A DNA stretch of 9,106 bases from Hyphomicrobiales bacterium (GTDB taxonomy: Bacteria; Pseudomonadota; Alphaproteobacteria; Micropepsales; Micropepsaceae), in contig JAFIHO010000400.1 in assembly GCA_017849395.1 (NCBI GenBank), positions 1-9,106 of the forward strand, read 5' to 3'. Below are positions 1 through 6,507 of the stretch, one piece after another. A program made the position numbers and the translations under genes. Under the pieces are notes generated by a model. That model was given only the letters and a program-made list of their open reading frames with translations. It did no database searches and was not told the origin of the DNA. Position 1 is the first letter of the stretch. Each line of letters opens with the position of its first letter.

Positions 1-673
1 AGAACACGCCGGTCCTGGTCGCCTTGAACCAAGTGTGATTCAACTTGCCCGGCACGGCGTCCATCTTCACGCCCATCTGGGGCAGCGCCCAGCTATGGAT
101 CACGTCGGCGCCGGTGGTCTCGATTTCGACGATCTTGTTGACCGGCACATAGATGGCGTTGTCCACCGCGAACAGGCGCGGCTTGCCCGCCTTCTTGGCG
201 TCCGCATCCGGCAGCAGCAGGGAATCGAAGGTGAAGCCGTTCGCGCCCGGATATTCATAGGTCCAGAACCACTGCTTGCCGATGGCGCGGATCTTCACGT
301 CCGGGGTCGGGCGGGACTCTTCCAGATAGAGCAGCTTGAAGGACGGGATAGCGATCACCACCAGGATGATGACCGGGATGATGGTCCAAGCGACTTCCAG
401 CAGGGTGTTGTGGTGGACCTTGGACGGGGTCGGGTTCTTGCCCGCGCGGTACTGGATGACGATCCAGACCAGCAGGGCCAGCACGAACAGGCAGACCGCC
501 ACGATGATGTAGACCAGTTCCATATGGAACGCCTCGATCTGCTCCATCACCGGCGAGGCCGCCTCGGGCAGTCCGAGTTGCCAATTATGGGGCAGCGCCA
601 TGGCCGCGCCCGCCCAGCCGGTCAGGGCCGCTATGGCTGTGGCGGCAAGGATGCCGGTTTTCCGCAAAAACAT
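1..673 (-). CDS. coxB: Cytochrome c oxidase subunit II, C-terminus outside window
   Basis: Subunit II of an aa3-type haem-copper oxidase. It takes electrons from cytochrome c through the CuA centre and passes them to subunit I in the inner membrane. The frame opens at the ATG at 673 and stays open to the window edge (224 residues). Residues 1-26 look like a signal peptide ending AMA. Membrane helices lie at about 53-73 and 93-115, the second within the conserved LLEVAWTIIPVIILVVIAIP stretch. The periplasmic cupredoxin domain begins with the aromatic KQWFWTYEYP segment (133-142), typical of the electron entry path. H193 in DVIHSWALP is the expected first CuA ligand; the Cys-x3-Cys, second His and Met ligands would lie beyond position 1. 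An AGG sits about 9 bases before the start. It is divergent from tldD, an arrangement I recall as common in Alphaproteobacteria, with other oxidase genes expected further left. Confidence 0.96.
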   Translation of the reverse strand, partial: MFLRKTGILAATAIAALTGWAGAAMALPHNWQLGLPEAASPVMEQIEAFHMELVYIIVAVCLFVLALLVWIVIQYRAGKNPTPSKVHHNTLLEVAWTIIPVIILVVIAIPSFKLLYLEESRPTPDVKIRAIGKQWFWTYEYPGANGFTFDSLLLPDADAKKAGKPRLFAVDNAIYVPVNKIVEIETTGADVIHSWALPQMGVKMDAVPGKLNHTWFKATRTGVF

Positions 674-924
674 GTGCGACCTCGCGTGAACGGCGGCAGG
701 ACTCTTCCCCGCCGGTTTCAGATTCTTGCGGGGGATTTAGAGGGGTTAAGCCCTTAAAGTCATTGCGACCTTATGGCACGGCCCATATCCCAGTCACGGG
801 GTAGGACTTGTGCGCGGCGGGAAATCCCCACCCCGCGCTTGCCGGAAGGGCAAAAGCGCCCAATATCAGCCTGGAGAGTCCCCGGTTCGCCGGGCTTTGC
901 TGCACCGCCAAACCGGAGTTCACC
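674..924. other. Divergent intergenic region between coxB and tldD
   Basis: These 251 bases separate two divergently transcribed genes, so both promoters should lie here. I see no convincing -35/-10 pair for either gene. The best plus-strand candidate, TTGCGA followed 17 bases later by TATCCC near 755-783, is a weak match. A TTAAG/CTTAA inverted pair at about 743-756 is too small to call an operator. Short open frames crossing the region have no recognisable product. Confidence 0.4.
914..917 (+). promoter_or_regulatory. Ribosome binding site that decides the tldD start
   Basis: GGAG lies 7 bases before the ATG at 925. In-frame upstream starts such as the one at 808 have no comparable site and would add a 39-residue extension with no family counterpart. 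Confidence 0.6.
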
Positions 925-2349
925 ATGTCCGACACAGATCTGTTTTTTTCCCGTACCGGCATGGACCGGGGCCGGGTCCAGCAGACCGTGGCGGACGCCC
1001 TCAAGGATTCCGACGATGGCGAATTGTTCCTGGAGTATAGCCAGAGCGAATCATTCACTTTTGACGACAACCGGCTGAAGGCAGCCACTTTCGACACAAG
1101 CCAGGGTTTCGGCCTGCGCGCCGTGGCGGGCGAAGCCACCGGCTATGCCCATGCCACCGATATTTCCGAAGAGGCGATCAAGCGCGCCGCGGCCACGGTG
1201 CGGGCGGTATCGCACGGCTATTCCGGCGTGGCGGCGCAGCCCCCCGCCCGGAGCAATGTGAAACTTTATACAGATATCGACCCCCTCCAGACCGCCGGTT
1301 TCGAAAAGAAGGTGAAGCTGCTGGAAGACATGAACGCCTATGCGCGGGGGAAAGATTCGCGGGTACGCCAGGTGTCGGCCTCGCTGTCCGGCGAATGGCA
1401 GCGGGTGGAGATCATGCGCGCCGAAGGCCAGCGCTATTCCGATATCCGGCCACTTGTCCGGCTGAATGTGTCGGTTGTGGTTGAAAAGGATGGCCGCCAG
1501 GAATCCGGCAGCTTCGGCGGCGGCGGCCGTGGCGGTTATGAGACCTATCTCGATCCCGCCTATTGGCAGGCAGCAGTGGACGAAGCGCTGCGCCAGGCGC
1601 TGGTGAATCTCGAATCCGTCCCCGCGCCTGCTGGCGAGATGCTCGTGGTGCTGGGGCCGGGCTGGCCGGGCATCCTGCTGCATGAAGCCATCGGCCATGG
1701 GCTGGAAGGCGACTTCAACCGCAAGAAGACCAGCGCCTTCGCCGGTCTGCTTGGCCAGCGTGTCGCCGCGCCCGGCGTGACGGTGGTGGATGACGGCACC
1801 ATCGACGGGCGGCGCGGCTCACTGTCGGTGGACGACGAAGGCACGCCCACCCATCGCACCGTGCTGATCGAGGATGGAATCCTGAAAGGCTATATGCAGG
1901 ACCGGCAGAATGCGCGGTTGATGGGCGTAGCGCCCACCGGCAACGGACGGCGGCAAAGCCACGCCGCGCCGGTGATGCCGCGCATGACCAACACTTATAT
2001 GCTGGGCGGCGACAAGGACCCCGCCGAGATTCTGAAAAGCGTGAAGAAGGGCATCTACGCCACCAATTTCGGCGGCGGCCAGGTGGACATCACCAATGGC
2101 AAATTCGTGTTCAGCTGCACCGAGGCCTACCAGATCGAGGACGGCAAGCTGGGCAGACCGATCAAGGGCGCAACCCTGATCGGCAACGGCCCCGAGGCGC
2201 TGACCCGCGTCACCATGATCGGCAACGACATGAAACTGGACACCGGCATCGGCACCTGCGGCAAGAACGGCCAAAGCGTGCCAGTCGGCGTAGGCCAGCC
2301 GACCCTGCGGCTGGATGGACTGACGGTGGGCGGCACGGCGCAGGCCTAG
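925..2349 (+). CDS. tldD: TldD zinc metalloprotease
   Basis: Metalloprotease of the TldD/PmbA (TldE) family. In characterised bacteria TldD works with TldE to degrade unfolded peptides and to process modified peptides such as microcin precursors; the TldE partner is not in this window. The product is 474 residues, close to the usual length of about 480. The zinc-site helix reads HEAIGHGLEGD with H253, E254 and H257. The fourth site residue expected in this family is C445 in GTCGKNGQ, just before the conserved QSVPVGVGQPTLR tail. The frame is open further upstream to 808, but the ATG at 925 is preferred: GGAG at 914-917 lies 7 bases before it, and the N-terminus then matches family length. It is likely monocistronic, since the next gene follows a repeat-rich gap. 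Confidence 0.96.
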   Translation: MSDTDLFFSRTGMDRGRVQQTVADALKDSDDGELFLEYSQSESFTFDDNRLKAATFDTSQGFGLRAVAGEATGYAHATDISEEAIKRAAATVRAVSHGYSGVAAQPPARSNVKLYTDIDPLQTAGFEKKVKLLEDMNAYARGKDSRVRQVSASLSGEWQRVEIMRAEGQRYSDIRPLVRLNVSVVVEKDGRQESGSFGGGGRGGYETYLDPAYWQAAVDEALRQALVNLESVPAPAGEMLVVLGPGWPGILLHEAIGHGLEGDFNRKKTSAFAGLLGQRVAAPGVTVVDDGTIDGRRGSLSVDDEGTPTHRTVLIEDGILKGYMQDRQNARLMGVAPTGNGRRQSHAAPVMPRMTNTYMLGGDKDPAEILKSVKKGIYATNFGGGQVDITNGKFVFSCTEAYQIEDGKLGRPIKGATLIGNGPEALTRVTMIGNDMKLDTGIGTCGKNGQSVPVGVGQPTLRLDGLTVGGTAQA

Positions 2350-2382
2350 CTTTTGTTAGCGAGCTTGCGAGCTTACAAAAGC
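2349..2382. terminator. Hairpin overlapping the tldD stop codon, possible terminator
   Basis: GCTTTTGT at 2349-2356 pairs perfectly with ACAAAAGC at 2375-2382. After a T-T mismatch, AGC and GCT add 3 further pairs around a 10-base loop. The left arm begins at the last base of the tldD TAG. No T-run follows on the plus strand, so this is not a canonical intrinsic terminator. The stem is AT-rich in a GC-rich region, and the loop carries a tandem repeat (separate entry). Confidence 0.35.
2359..2374. repeat. Tandem 8-bp repeat GCGAGCTT, two copies
   Basis: GCGAGCTT occurs twice back to back inside the hairpin downstream of tldD. A related GAGCGAAGCGAG string follows at 2393-2404. I recall GAGCGAAGCGAG-like strings as frequent in intergenic DNA of related bacteria. 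No function can be assigned. Confidence 0.6.
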
Positions 2383-2449
2383 TGGCCCTAACGAGCGAAG
2401 CGAGTGGGCGGCAACGGGTACACATGGCGAGAGAAGCGCGGGTCAAACT

Positions 2450-2484
2450 CCCTCCTCACCCTGAGCCCGTCGAAGGGTGAGCAG
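2450..2484 (+). repeat. REP-like repeat copy A, with internal hairpin
   Basis: First of three copies. It is identical over 35 bases to copy C (2892-2926). The core is CCTGAGCCCGTCGAAGG. CTCACCC at 2455-2461 pairs with GGGTGAG at 2475-2481 around a 13-base loop. It ends 8 bases before the ATG of the GIY-YIG gene and lies in the same orientation as copy C. Copy B (2783-2806) is its inverse and matches 21 of 24 aligned bases. The core resembles short palindromic repeats that I associate with alphaproteobacterial intergenic DNA; that comparison is from memory. Confidence 0.9.
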
Positions 2485-2492
2485 CCCCGCGC

Positions 2493-2804
2493 ATGGACAT
2501 CCACGTCTACATTCTCCGATGCGCTGACAATTCCTACTATGTCGGCCTCGCTCGCGAAGGATTGGACAGCAGGATCGGTGACCACCATTCCGGCCGCTAT
2601 CGCGGCTACACCTATTCACGCCGCCCCGTCGAACTGGTCTGGTCGCAGGATTTCCTGTGGCTGACGGATGCCATCGTTTGCGAACGGCGCCTGAAGGGCT
2701 GGCGGCGGGAGAAGAAAGAAGCACTCATTCGCGGCGACTATGCCGCCTTGCGAGAATTGGCACGAACAGCGAGCCGCCCTCCTCCTTCGACAGGCTCAGG
2801 ATGA
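2493..2804 (+). CDS. GIY-YIG domain nuclease, UPF0213/COG2827-like, repeat-associated
   Basis: A small single-domain GIY-YIG protein of 103 residues. This fold cleaves DNA by a one-metal mechanism, but stand-alone members of this group have poorly defined substrates. Near the N-terminus VYILRC (5-10) supplies the GIY strand and YYVG (16-19) the YIG strand, followed by the conserved arginine region LDSRIGDHHSG. The catalytic glutamate is expected in the helix CERRLKGWRREKK. The core fills roughly residues 3-90, and the tail RPPPSTGSG looks like translated repeat rather than fold. No classical Shine-Dalgarno is seen; GGGTGAG at the end of repeat A, 11 bases upstream, is the nearest purine-rich candidate. 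The stop codon lies inside repeat B. The gene is therefore embedded in the repeat cluster, which suggests either hitch-hiking or a functional nuclease-repeat pairing. Confidence 0.85.
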   Translation: MDIHVYILRCADNSYYVGLAREGLDSRIGDHHSGRYRGYTYSRRPVELVWSQDFLWLTDAIVCERRLKGWRREKKEALIRGDYAALRELARTASRPPPSTGSG

Positions 2805-2806
2805 GG
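2783..2806 (-). repeat. REP-like repeat copy B, inverted, overlapping the GIY-YIG stop
   Basis: On the plus strand this reads CCTTCGACAGGCTCAGG plus flanks, the inverse of copies A and C with 3 differences over 24 aligned bases. It supplies the last six codons (P98-G103) and the TGA of the GIY-YIG gene. With copy A it forms an inverted pair bracketing that gene. Confidence 0.85.
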
Positions 2807-2891
2807 CCTTCACTTTTCTTGGTTGCCCCGGGAGTGTTGCAGTAAAGCTGCCTCGAACGGCTGGCGCGCATACAATGGTACGCTTAAATAC

Positions 2892-2926
2892 CCCTCCTCA
2901 CCCTGAGCCCGTCGAAGGGTGAGCAG
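2892..2926 (+). repeat. REP-like repeat copy C, with internal hairpin
   Basis: Identical over 35 bases to copy A and in the same orientation. CTCACCC at 2897-2903 pairs with GGGTGAG at 2917-2923 around a 13-base loop. It ends 26 bases before the ATG of the DUF952 gene, so it would be in that gene's leader if the promoter lies further upstream. Confidence 0.9.
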
Positions 2927-2952
2927 TCCCGAACCGAACCAGGACGCCCGCC

Positions 2953-3291
2953 ATGCTAATCTTCAAAATCGTCCCCCGCACCGAATGGGAAGCGGCAGGC
3001 GAATTCTATGAAGGCTCGGCGCATGACCGCGCCGACGGCTTTCTGCATTTCTCCACCGGCCCGCACCTGGCCGAAACCTTGCGTCTCTATTATATGGGGC
3101 AGGACAATCTGGTCCTGATCGCCGTCGATGAAACGGCGCTGGGCGGCAAGCTGAAATACGAACTCTCCCCGTCCCGCAACGAGGATTTCCCCCACCTGTT
3201 CGGCCCCCTGCCCCGCGCGGCGGTGCGCTGGGCGAAACCAATCGCAAAGGATGCGGCGGGCAATTTCATTCTGCCCGATATGTCTTCCTGA
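2953..3291 (+). CDS. DUF952 domain protein
   Basis: A 112-residue cytoplasmic protein matching DUF952 in length and pattern. It has an N-terminal IFKIVPRTEWEAA strand-helix start, the signature ADGFLHFSTGPHLAETL (27-43), the segment DNLVLIAVDETALG, and the C-terminal PHLFGPLPRAAVRWAKPI block. The biochemical role is unknown. I recall this family being grouped with the ADP-ribosyltransferase fold, but I see no experimentally supported catalytic triad here. AGGA at 2941-2944 lies 8 bases before the ATG. No signal peptide or membrane segment is seen. Its last 26 bases overlap the end of the convergent hydrolase pseudogene. Confidence 0.88.
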   Translation: MLIFKIVPRTEWEAAGEFYEGSAHDRADGFLHFSTGPHLAETLRLYYMGQDNLVLIAVDETALGGKLKYELSPSRNEDFPHLFGPLPRAAVRWAKPIAKDAAGNFILPDMSS

Positions 3292-4384
3292 ATCCGTTAC
3301 GGCCGTTGATGACAGTGATCCGTCCGTCCAGCGTGATCTCGACCTCGATGGCATGGCCCATGTCGGGCGGCGCCTCATAAGGCTTGTGCGCAACCGCATC
3401 GATGGCGGCCTGAGGCGGATTCAGGTTGGCGACATAATCCGGATCGCCGCTCAGTTCGGGACGACTGTAGGATTCGTGCAGCCGCCAGAAACCTTTCAGG
3501 CCCGGCAGCGCCGACACCGACGCAATCACTTCTGGATCGCCGCCCTTCTTGCCGCCATTTGGCATGATCGCCACATCCGGCCGCATCGCCGCCAGTTGCG
3601 CCGGATTGCTGGAGACATTGGCGGAACCATGCTGTGTCACCAGCAGCAGATTCACCTTGCCGATCCTGTCCACCGGACAGGCCAGTTCATATTCCTTGTC
3701 CCAGCTCAGATCGCCGAACTGCGCAATACTCACCTTGCCATAGCGCAGCAGCGACGCCACCGAACTGGCATTCTCGCCTTTGGTCAGCCCTTTGCCCGGC
3801 ACATTGCAATGCGGATTGACCGCGCCCGCCCCAGGCAACGGCTTGTCGATCACCGTCGCGGCGCTGGCGACAATGGTATCGGTCATGGAGCCGATGCGGA
3901 TCACATCGCCCGGCTTGGCGATGATGCGCGCATGTCCCCTGATCGCGTCCAGATAGCGCGGGTATTGCCCGGCAGGCGTGTTGATGACGCGCTCCGGCGG
4001 CAGGCCGGGACGCAGCGGTTCGGTATTCTCGCCATGATCGATGAAGGTCCCCACCGGGATGCGTTCGACAAGCGCCGATGTGCCGCCCGAATGGTCGTCA
4101 TGATAATGCGTCACCAGCACATAGTCGAAGCGGGTAATGCCCAGCTTCTTCGCCGCCATCACGATACGGTCGGCGGATTCTCGCGATCCATCCGGCGACG
4201 GCATCTGGCCGAAGCCCGCGGGCCAGCCGGTGTCGATCAGCAGCGACTAGCCTTCCGGCGTCAGGAATAGGGTCGCCGCGCCGCCTTCGGTGTCCACCGA
4301 AACGATCCTGAGCGGCGTCTCCGCAACCGCAGGCGCGGCGCAGATCACCAGGGCGGCGGCGAACAGCCCGCGCGCAATCCTCAT
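3266..4384 (-). pseudogene. Exported ComEC-like MBL-fold hydrolase paralogue with in-frame TAG at codon 46
   Basis: Read from the ATG at 4384, the first 45 codons give a signal peptide (about 1-21, ending AVA) and the family start RIVSVDTEGGAATLFLTPEG. A TAG then stands at 4247-4249 where the intact neighbour has AAG (lysine). The same frame resumes at once with SLLIDTGWP and runs 326 codons to the TGA at 3266-3268. It carries the metal motif HYHDDH (H93, H95, D97, H98), DHGENTE, FGDLSWD, a late QHGS segment and the family tail ITVINGRNGFRKTYRAE. A single substitution therefore interrupts an otherwise complete gene of 372 codons before the final stop. A restart at the internal ATG at 4204 would lack the signal peptide and the LLIDTG strand. 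The start lies 4 bases after the stop of the paralogue at 4389, as in an operon. A sequencing error or amber suppression cannot be excluded. Confidence 0.85.
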
Positions 4385-4388
4385 ACCG

Positions 4389-5480
4389 TCACTTTGCCTG
4401 GTATGTCTTGTTGAACCCATTGCGCTCATTGATGACGGTGATCTCGCCGGCCTTCGTGATGCGCAGGCGCAGATTGTAGAACTTGTCCTTCGCGCCATCG
4501 ACGTCCTGGTTGGCGATCATGTCATCCGGCCCGTCGATCTGCGGATTGTTCGCCGACTTGTGCAGCCGCCACAGACCTTCCAGCCGCGGCGTGGATTCGA
4601 TGGTCTTCACCCGCTCCGGATCGTCACCCTTGCGCACGCCATTGCCCATGATGGTGACGATAGGCTGCAACGCGTTCAGCGCCGCCGGGCTGCCCGACAA
4701 CGCCGTGCCGTGATGGGTGGCCAGATAGACATCCACCTTGCCCACCCGGTCGATGGGGCAGAACAAATCCTTCTCCCGGTCCCAGGTCAGATCGCCGAAC
4801 GCCGCGATCTTCACCTTGCCATAAGTGATGACCGACGCGGTGGAGCGCGCATTCTCCTCCCCGCCATTGTTCGCATAGCCGGGCAAACCCGCGCAGGCCG
4901 CATTCTGACCACCCGCGCCGGGCAGCGGCTTGTCGATGGGTTTGGCATCCGCCATCACGATGGTGACGGTCATGCCGCCGATGCGGAACACATCGCCCGC
5001 CCTGGCGACGATATGTTTGCGGTTGCCGATAGCCTTCACATATTCGCGATAGCCATAGGCGGTGGAACCGGGCGGCGGATTATTGAGGTCGATAGGCGCC
5101 GCGCCGGGCTGTGTGGAAGCGGTCGTCTCACGGTTCTCGCCATGGTCGATGACAGTGTCTATCGGCATGCGCGCCAGAAGACCCTCGAACCCGCCGATAT
5201 GGTCGCCGTGATAATGGGTGGTCAGCAGATAATCGATCTTCTTCAACCCCAGCGCCTTGGCCGCATTGTAGATGCGCAGCGAACTGGGCGTGTCGCCCGT
5301 GGCGCGGCTGACTTCAGGATTGCCGGTGTCGATCAGCAGCGACTTGCCGTCCGGCGTGACGAACAGCGTGCCGCCGCCGCCTTCCACATCGACGGACACC
5401 ATCTGCAGCGCGTCATCGGCGGCCATCGCGGGCGCGGCCGCCGTCAGCAACAGCGCCGCACACAGAGTCTTGCGGTTCAT
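4389..5480 (-). CDS. Exported ComEC-like metallo-beta-lactamase-fold hydrolase
   Basis: A secreted or periplasmic MBL-fold hydrolase of 363 residues. A Sec signal peptide covers 1-20 (MNRKTLCAALLLTAAAPAMA). The mature part opens with QMVSVDVEGGGGTLFVTPDG and SLLIDTG, the ComEC-like layout. The metal motif is HYHGDH (H89, H91, D93, H94). FGDLTW contains the probable bridging D230, and ATHHGT (H256, H257) supplies a late histidine. Mature cysteines C196 and C241 are both conserved in the neighbouring paralogue, consistent with a periplasmic disulphide. There are no ComEC membrane segments, so this is a stand-alone enzyme; substrate unknown. The start is chosen by GGGAGGG six bases upstream. The frame is open further upstream, but those extra residues would bury the signal peptide. 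It is the first gene of a two-gene operon with the interrupted paralogue. Confidence 0.88.
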   Translation of the reverse strand: MNRKTLCAALLLTAAAPAMAADDALQMVSVDVEGGGGTLFVTPDGKSLLIDTGNPEVSRATGDTPSSLRIYNAAKALGLKKIDYLLTTHYHGDHIGGFEGLLARMPIDTVIDHGENRETTASTQPGAAPIDLNNPPPGSTAYGYREYVKAIGNRKHIVARAGDVFRIGGMTVTIVMADAKPIDKPLPGAGGQNAACAGLPGYANNGGEENARSTASVITYGKVKIAAFGDLTWDREKDLFCPIDRVGKVDVYLATHHGTALSGSPAALNALQPIVTIMGNGVRKGDDPERVKTIESTPRLEGLWRLHKSANNPQIDGPDDMIANQDVDGAKDKFYNLRLRITKAGEITVINERNGFNKTYQAK

Positions 5481-5486
5481 GGAATT

Positions 5487-5493
5487 CCCTCCC
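5487..5493 (-). promoter_or_regulatory. Strong ribosome binding site deciding the hydrolase start
   Basis: On the minus strand GGGAGGG lies six bases before the ATG at 5480. It selects this start over in-frame ATGs further upstream, including one 15 bases earlier, and places the signal peptide at the N-terminus. Confidence 0.75.
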
Positions 5494-5607
5494 ATCAGCA
5501 ATGTCTTTCCCTGTGACGGGCGTTTCCCCGCTTGCCGGAAACGGTAGAAGCAAATTTCGGCGCTGTAAACGTAGCCAGCCCCCTCCGGCTTCATTACTGT
5601 TGCCGGC

Positions 5608-6492
5608 ATGATCCCCATTTCCGGAAAACCGCACGACCTGGGCGACGGCTTCTTCGTCACCCGCCTTCTGCCGCAGATCGCGCGGCGCAGCATCGGCCCC
5701 TTTGTGTTCTTCGATTATTTCGGCCCGGTCGATTTCGCGCCCGGCAAGGGCATCGATGTGCGCCCGCATCCCCATATCGGGCTGGCGACGGTCACCTATC
5801 TGTTCGAAGGCTCGCAGATGCATCGCGACACATTGGGTTCGGTGCAGGAGATCAGGCCCGGCGATGTCAATTGGATGACAGCGGGGCGCGGCATCGCCCA
5901 TTCCGAACGCACCGGCGATGATGTGCGCGCGGCGGGCCATCGCATGCACGGCATCCAGAGCTGGGTTGGCCTGCCCCAGGCGGACGAAGAAGCGCCGCCC
6001 GCCTTCCAGCATTTCGCCGCGGCCGACCTGCCGGAACGGGTGCAGGACGATGTCACATTGCGCCTCATCACCGGCAGCGCCTTCGGCCTCACCTCGCCGG
6101 TCAAAGTCTTCTCGCCCATCTTCTACGCCGACGCGCGCTTCGAGGCGGGCGGACGCCTGGAAGTGAAGGCCGAGCATGAGGAACGCGGTCTCTTCATCGT
6201 GGATGGCGAATTGCAGATCGGCGGCGATGGCGGCGGTGTGGAATTCCACGGCCCCGGCGCGTTCCTGGCGCTGGAGCCGAATGAAGAAGTGATCCTCTAT
6301 GCCGACGCGCCAGCGCGGGTGATGCTGCTGGGCGGCGCGCCGCTGGACGGGCCGCGGCACATCTGGTGGAACTTCGTCTCCTCCAACCGCGAGCGTATTG
6401 AACGCGCCAAGCAGGAATGGAAATCCGGTACATTCGGGAAAATTCCCGGCGATGACGTGGAATTCATCCCGCTGCCCGAGGATCGCCGTTAA
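5608..6492 (+). CDS. Pirin family protein
   Basis: A bicupin protein of 294 residues, the usual pirin length. Bacterial pirins bind one Fe-type metal in the N-terminal cupin; some act as quercetin 2,3-dioxygenases and others modulate partner enzymes or transcription. The N-terminal cupin carries RPHPHIGLATVTYLFEG with H54 and H56, then the block ending TAGRGIAHSE with H98 and E100. These are the four expected metal ligands, all present. The second cupin covers about 180-265. The C-terminal block GPRHIWWNFVSSNRERIERAKQEW is also typical. The Shine-Dalgarno before the ATG is weak. It is the first gene of a plus-strand cluster; the AhpD-like gene starts 15 bases after its stop. The substrate cannot be read from sequence. 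Confidence 0.94.
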   Translation: MIPISGKPHDLGDGFFVTRLLPQIARRSIGPFVFFDYFGPVDFAPGKGIDVRPHPHIGLATVTYLFEGSQMHRDTLGSVQEIRPGDVNWMTAGRGIAHSERTGDDVRAAGHRMHGIQSWVGLPQADEEAPPAFQHFAAADLPERVQDDVTLRLITGSAFGLTSPVKVFSPIFYADARFEAGGRLEVKAEHEERGLFIVDGELQIGGDGGGVEFHGPGAFLALEPNEEVILYADAPARVMLLGGAPLDGPRHIWWNFVSSNRERIERAKQEWKSGTFGKIPGDDVEFIPLPEDRR

Positions 6493-6507
6493 AAACCGGA
6501 GCACGCC

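Noticed and set aside
2404..2664. Open frame of 86 codons overlapping repeat A and the GIY-YIG gene
   Set aside because: It reads the repeat in another frame and shadows the nuclease gene, with no domain of its own.
2871..2876. TACAAT as a -10 box for the DUF952 gene
   Set aside because: No sequence near TTGACA is found 16 to 18 bases upstream, so it is not listed as a promoter.
2450..2926. CRISPR array from three similar repeats
   Set aside because: The copies are unevenly spaced, one is inverted, a gene lies between two of them, and no cas genes are seen.
3251..4270. Long open frame of 339 codons on the plus strand opposite the interrupted hydrolase
   Set aside because: Same reasoning: composition of a shadow frame, no recognisable domain, and no credible start signal.
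4290..5516. Long open frame of 408 codons on the plus strand opposite the intact hydrolase
   Set aside because: It is antisense to a gene with clear motifs, signal peptide and ribosome site. Its translation is arginine- and histidine-rich with no family resemblance, as expected for the opposite strand of GC-rich coding DNA.
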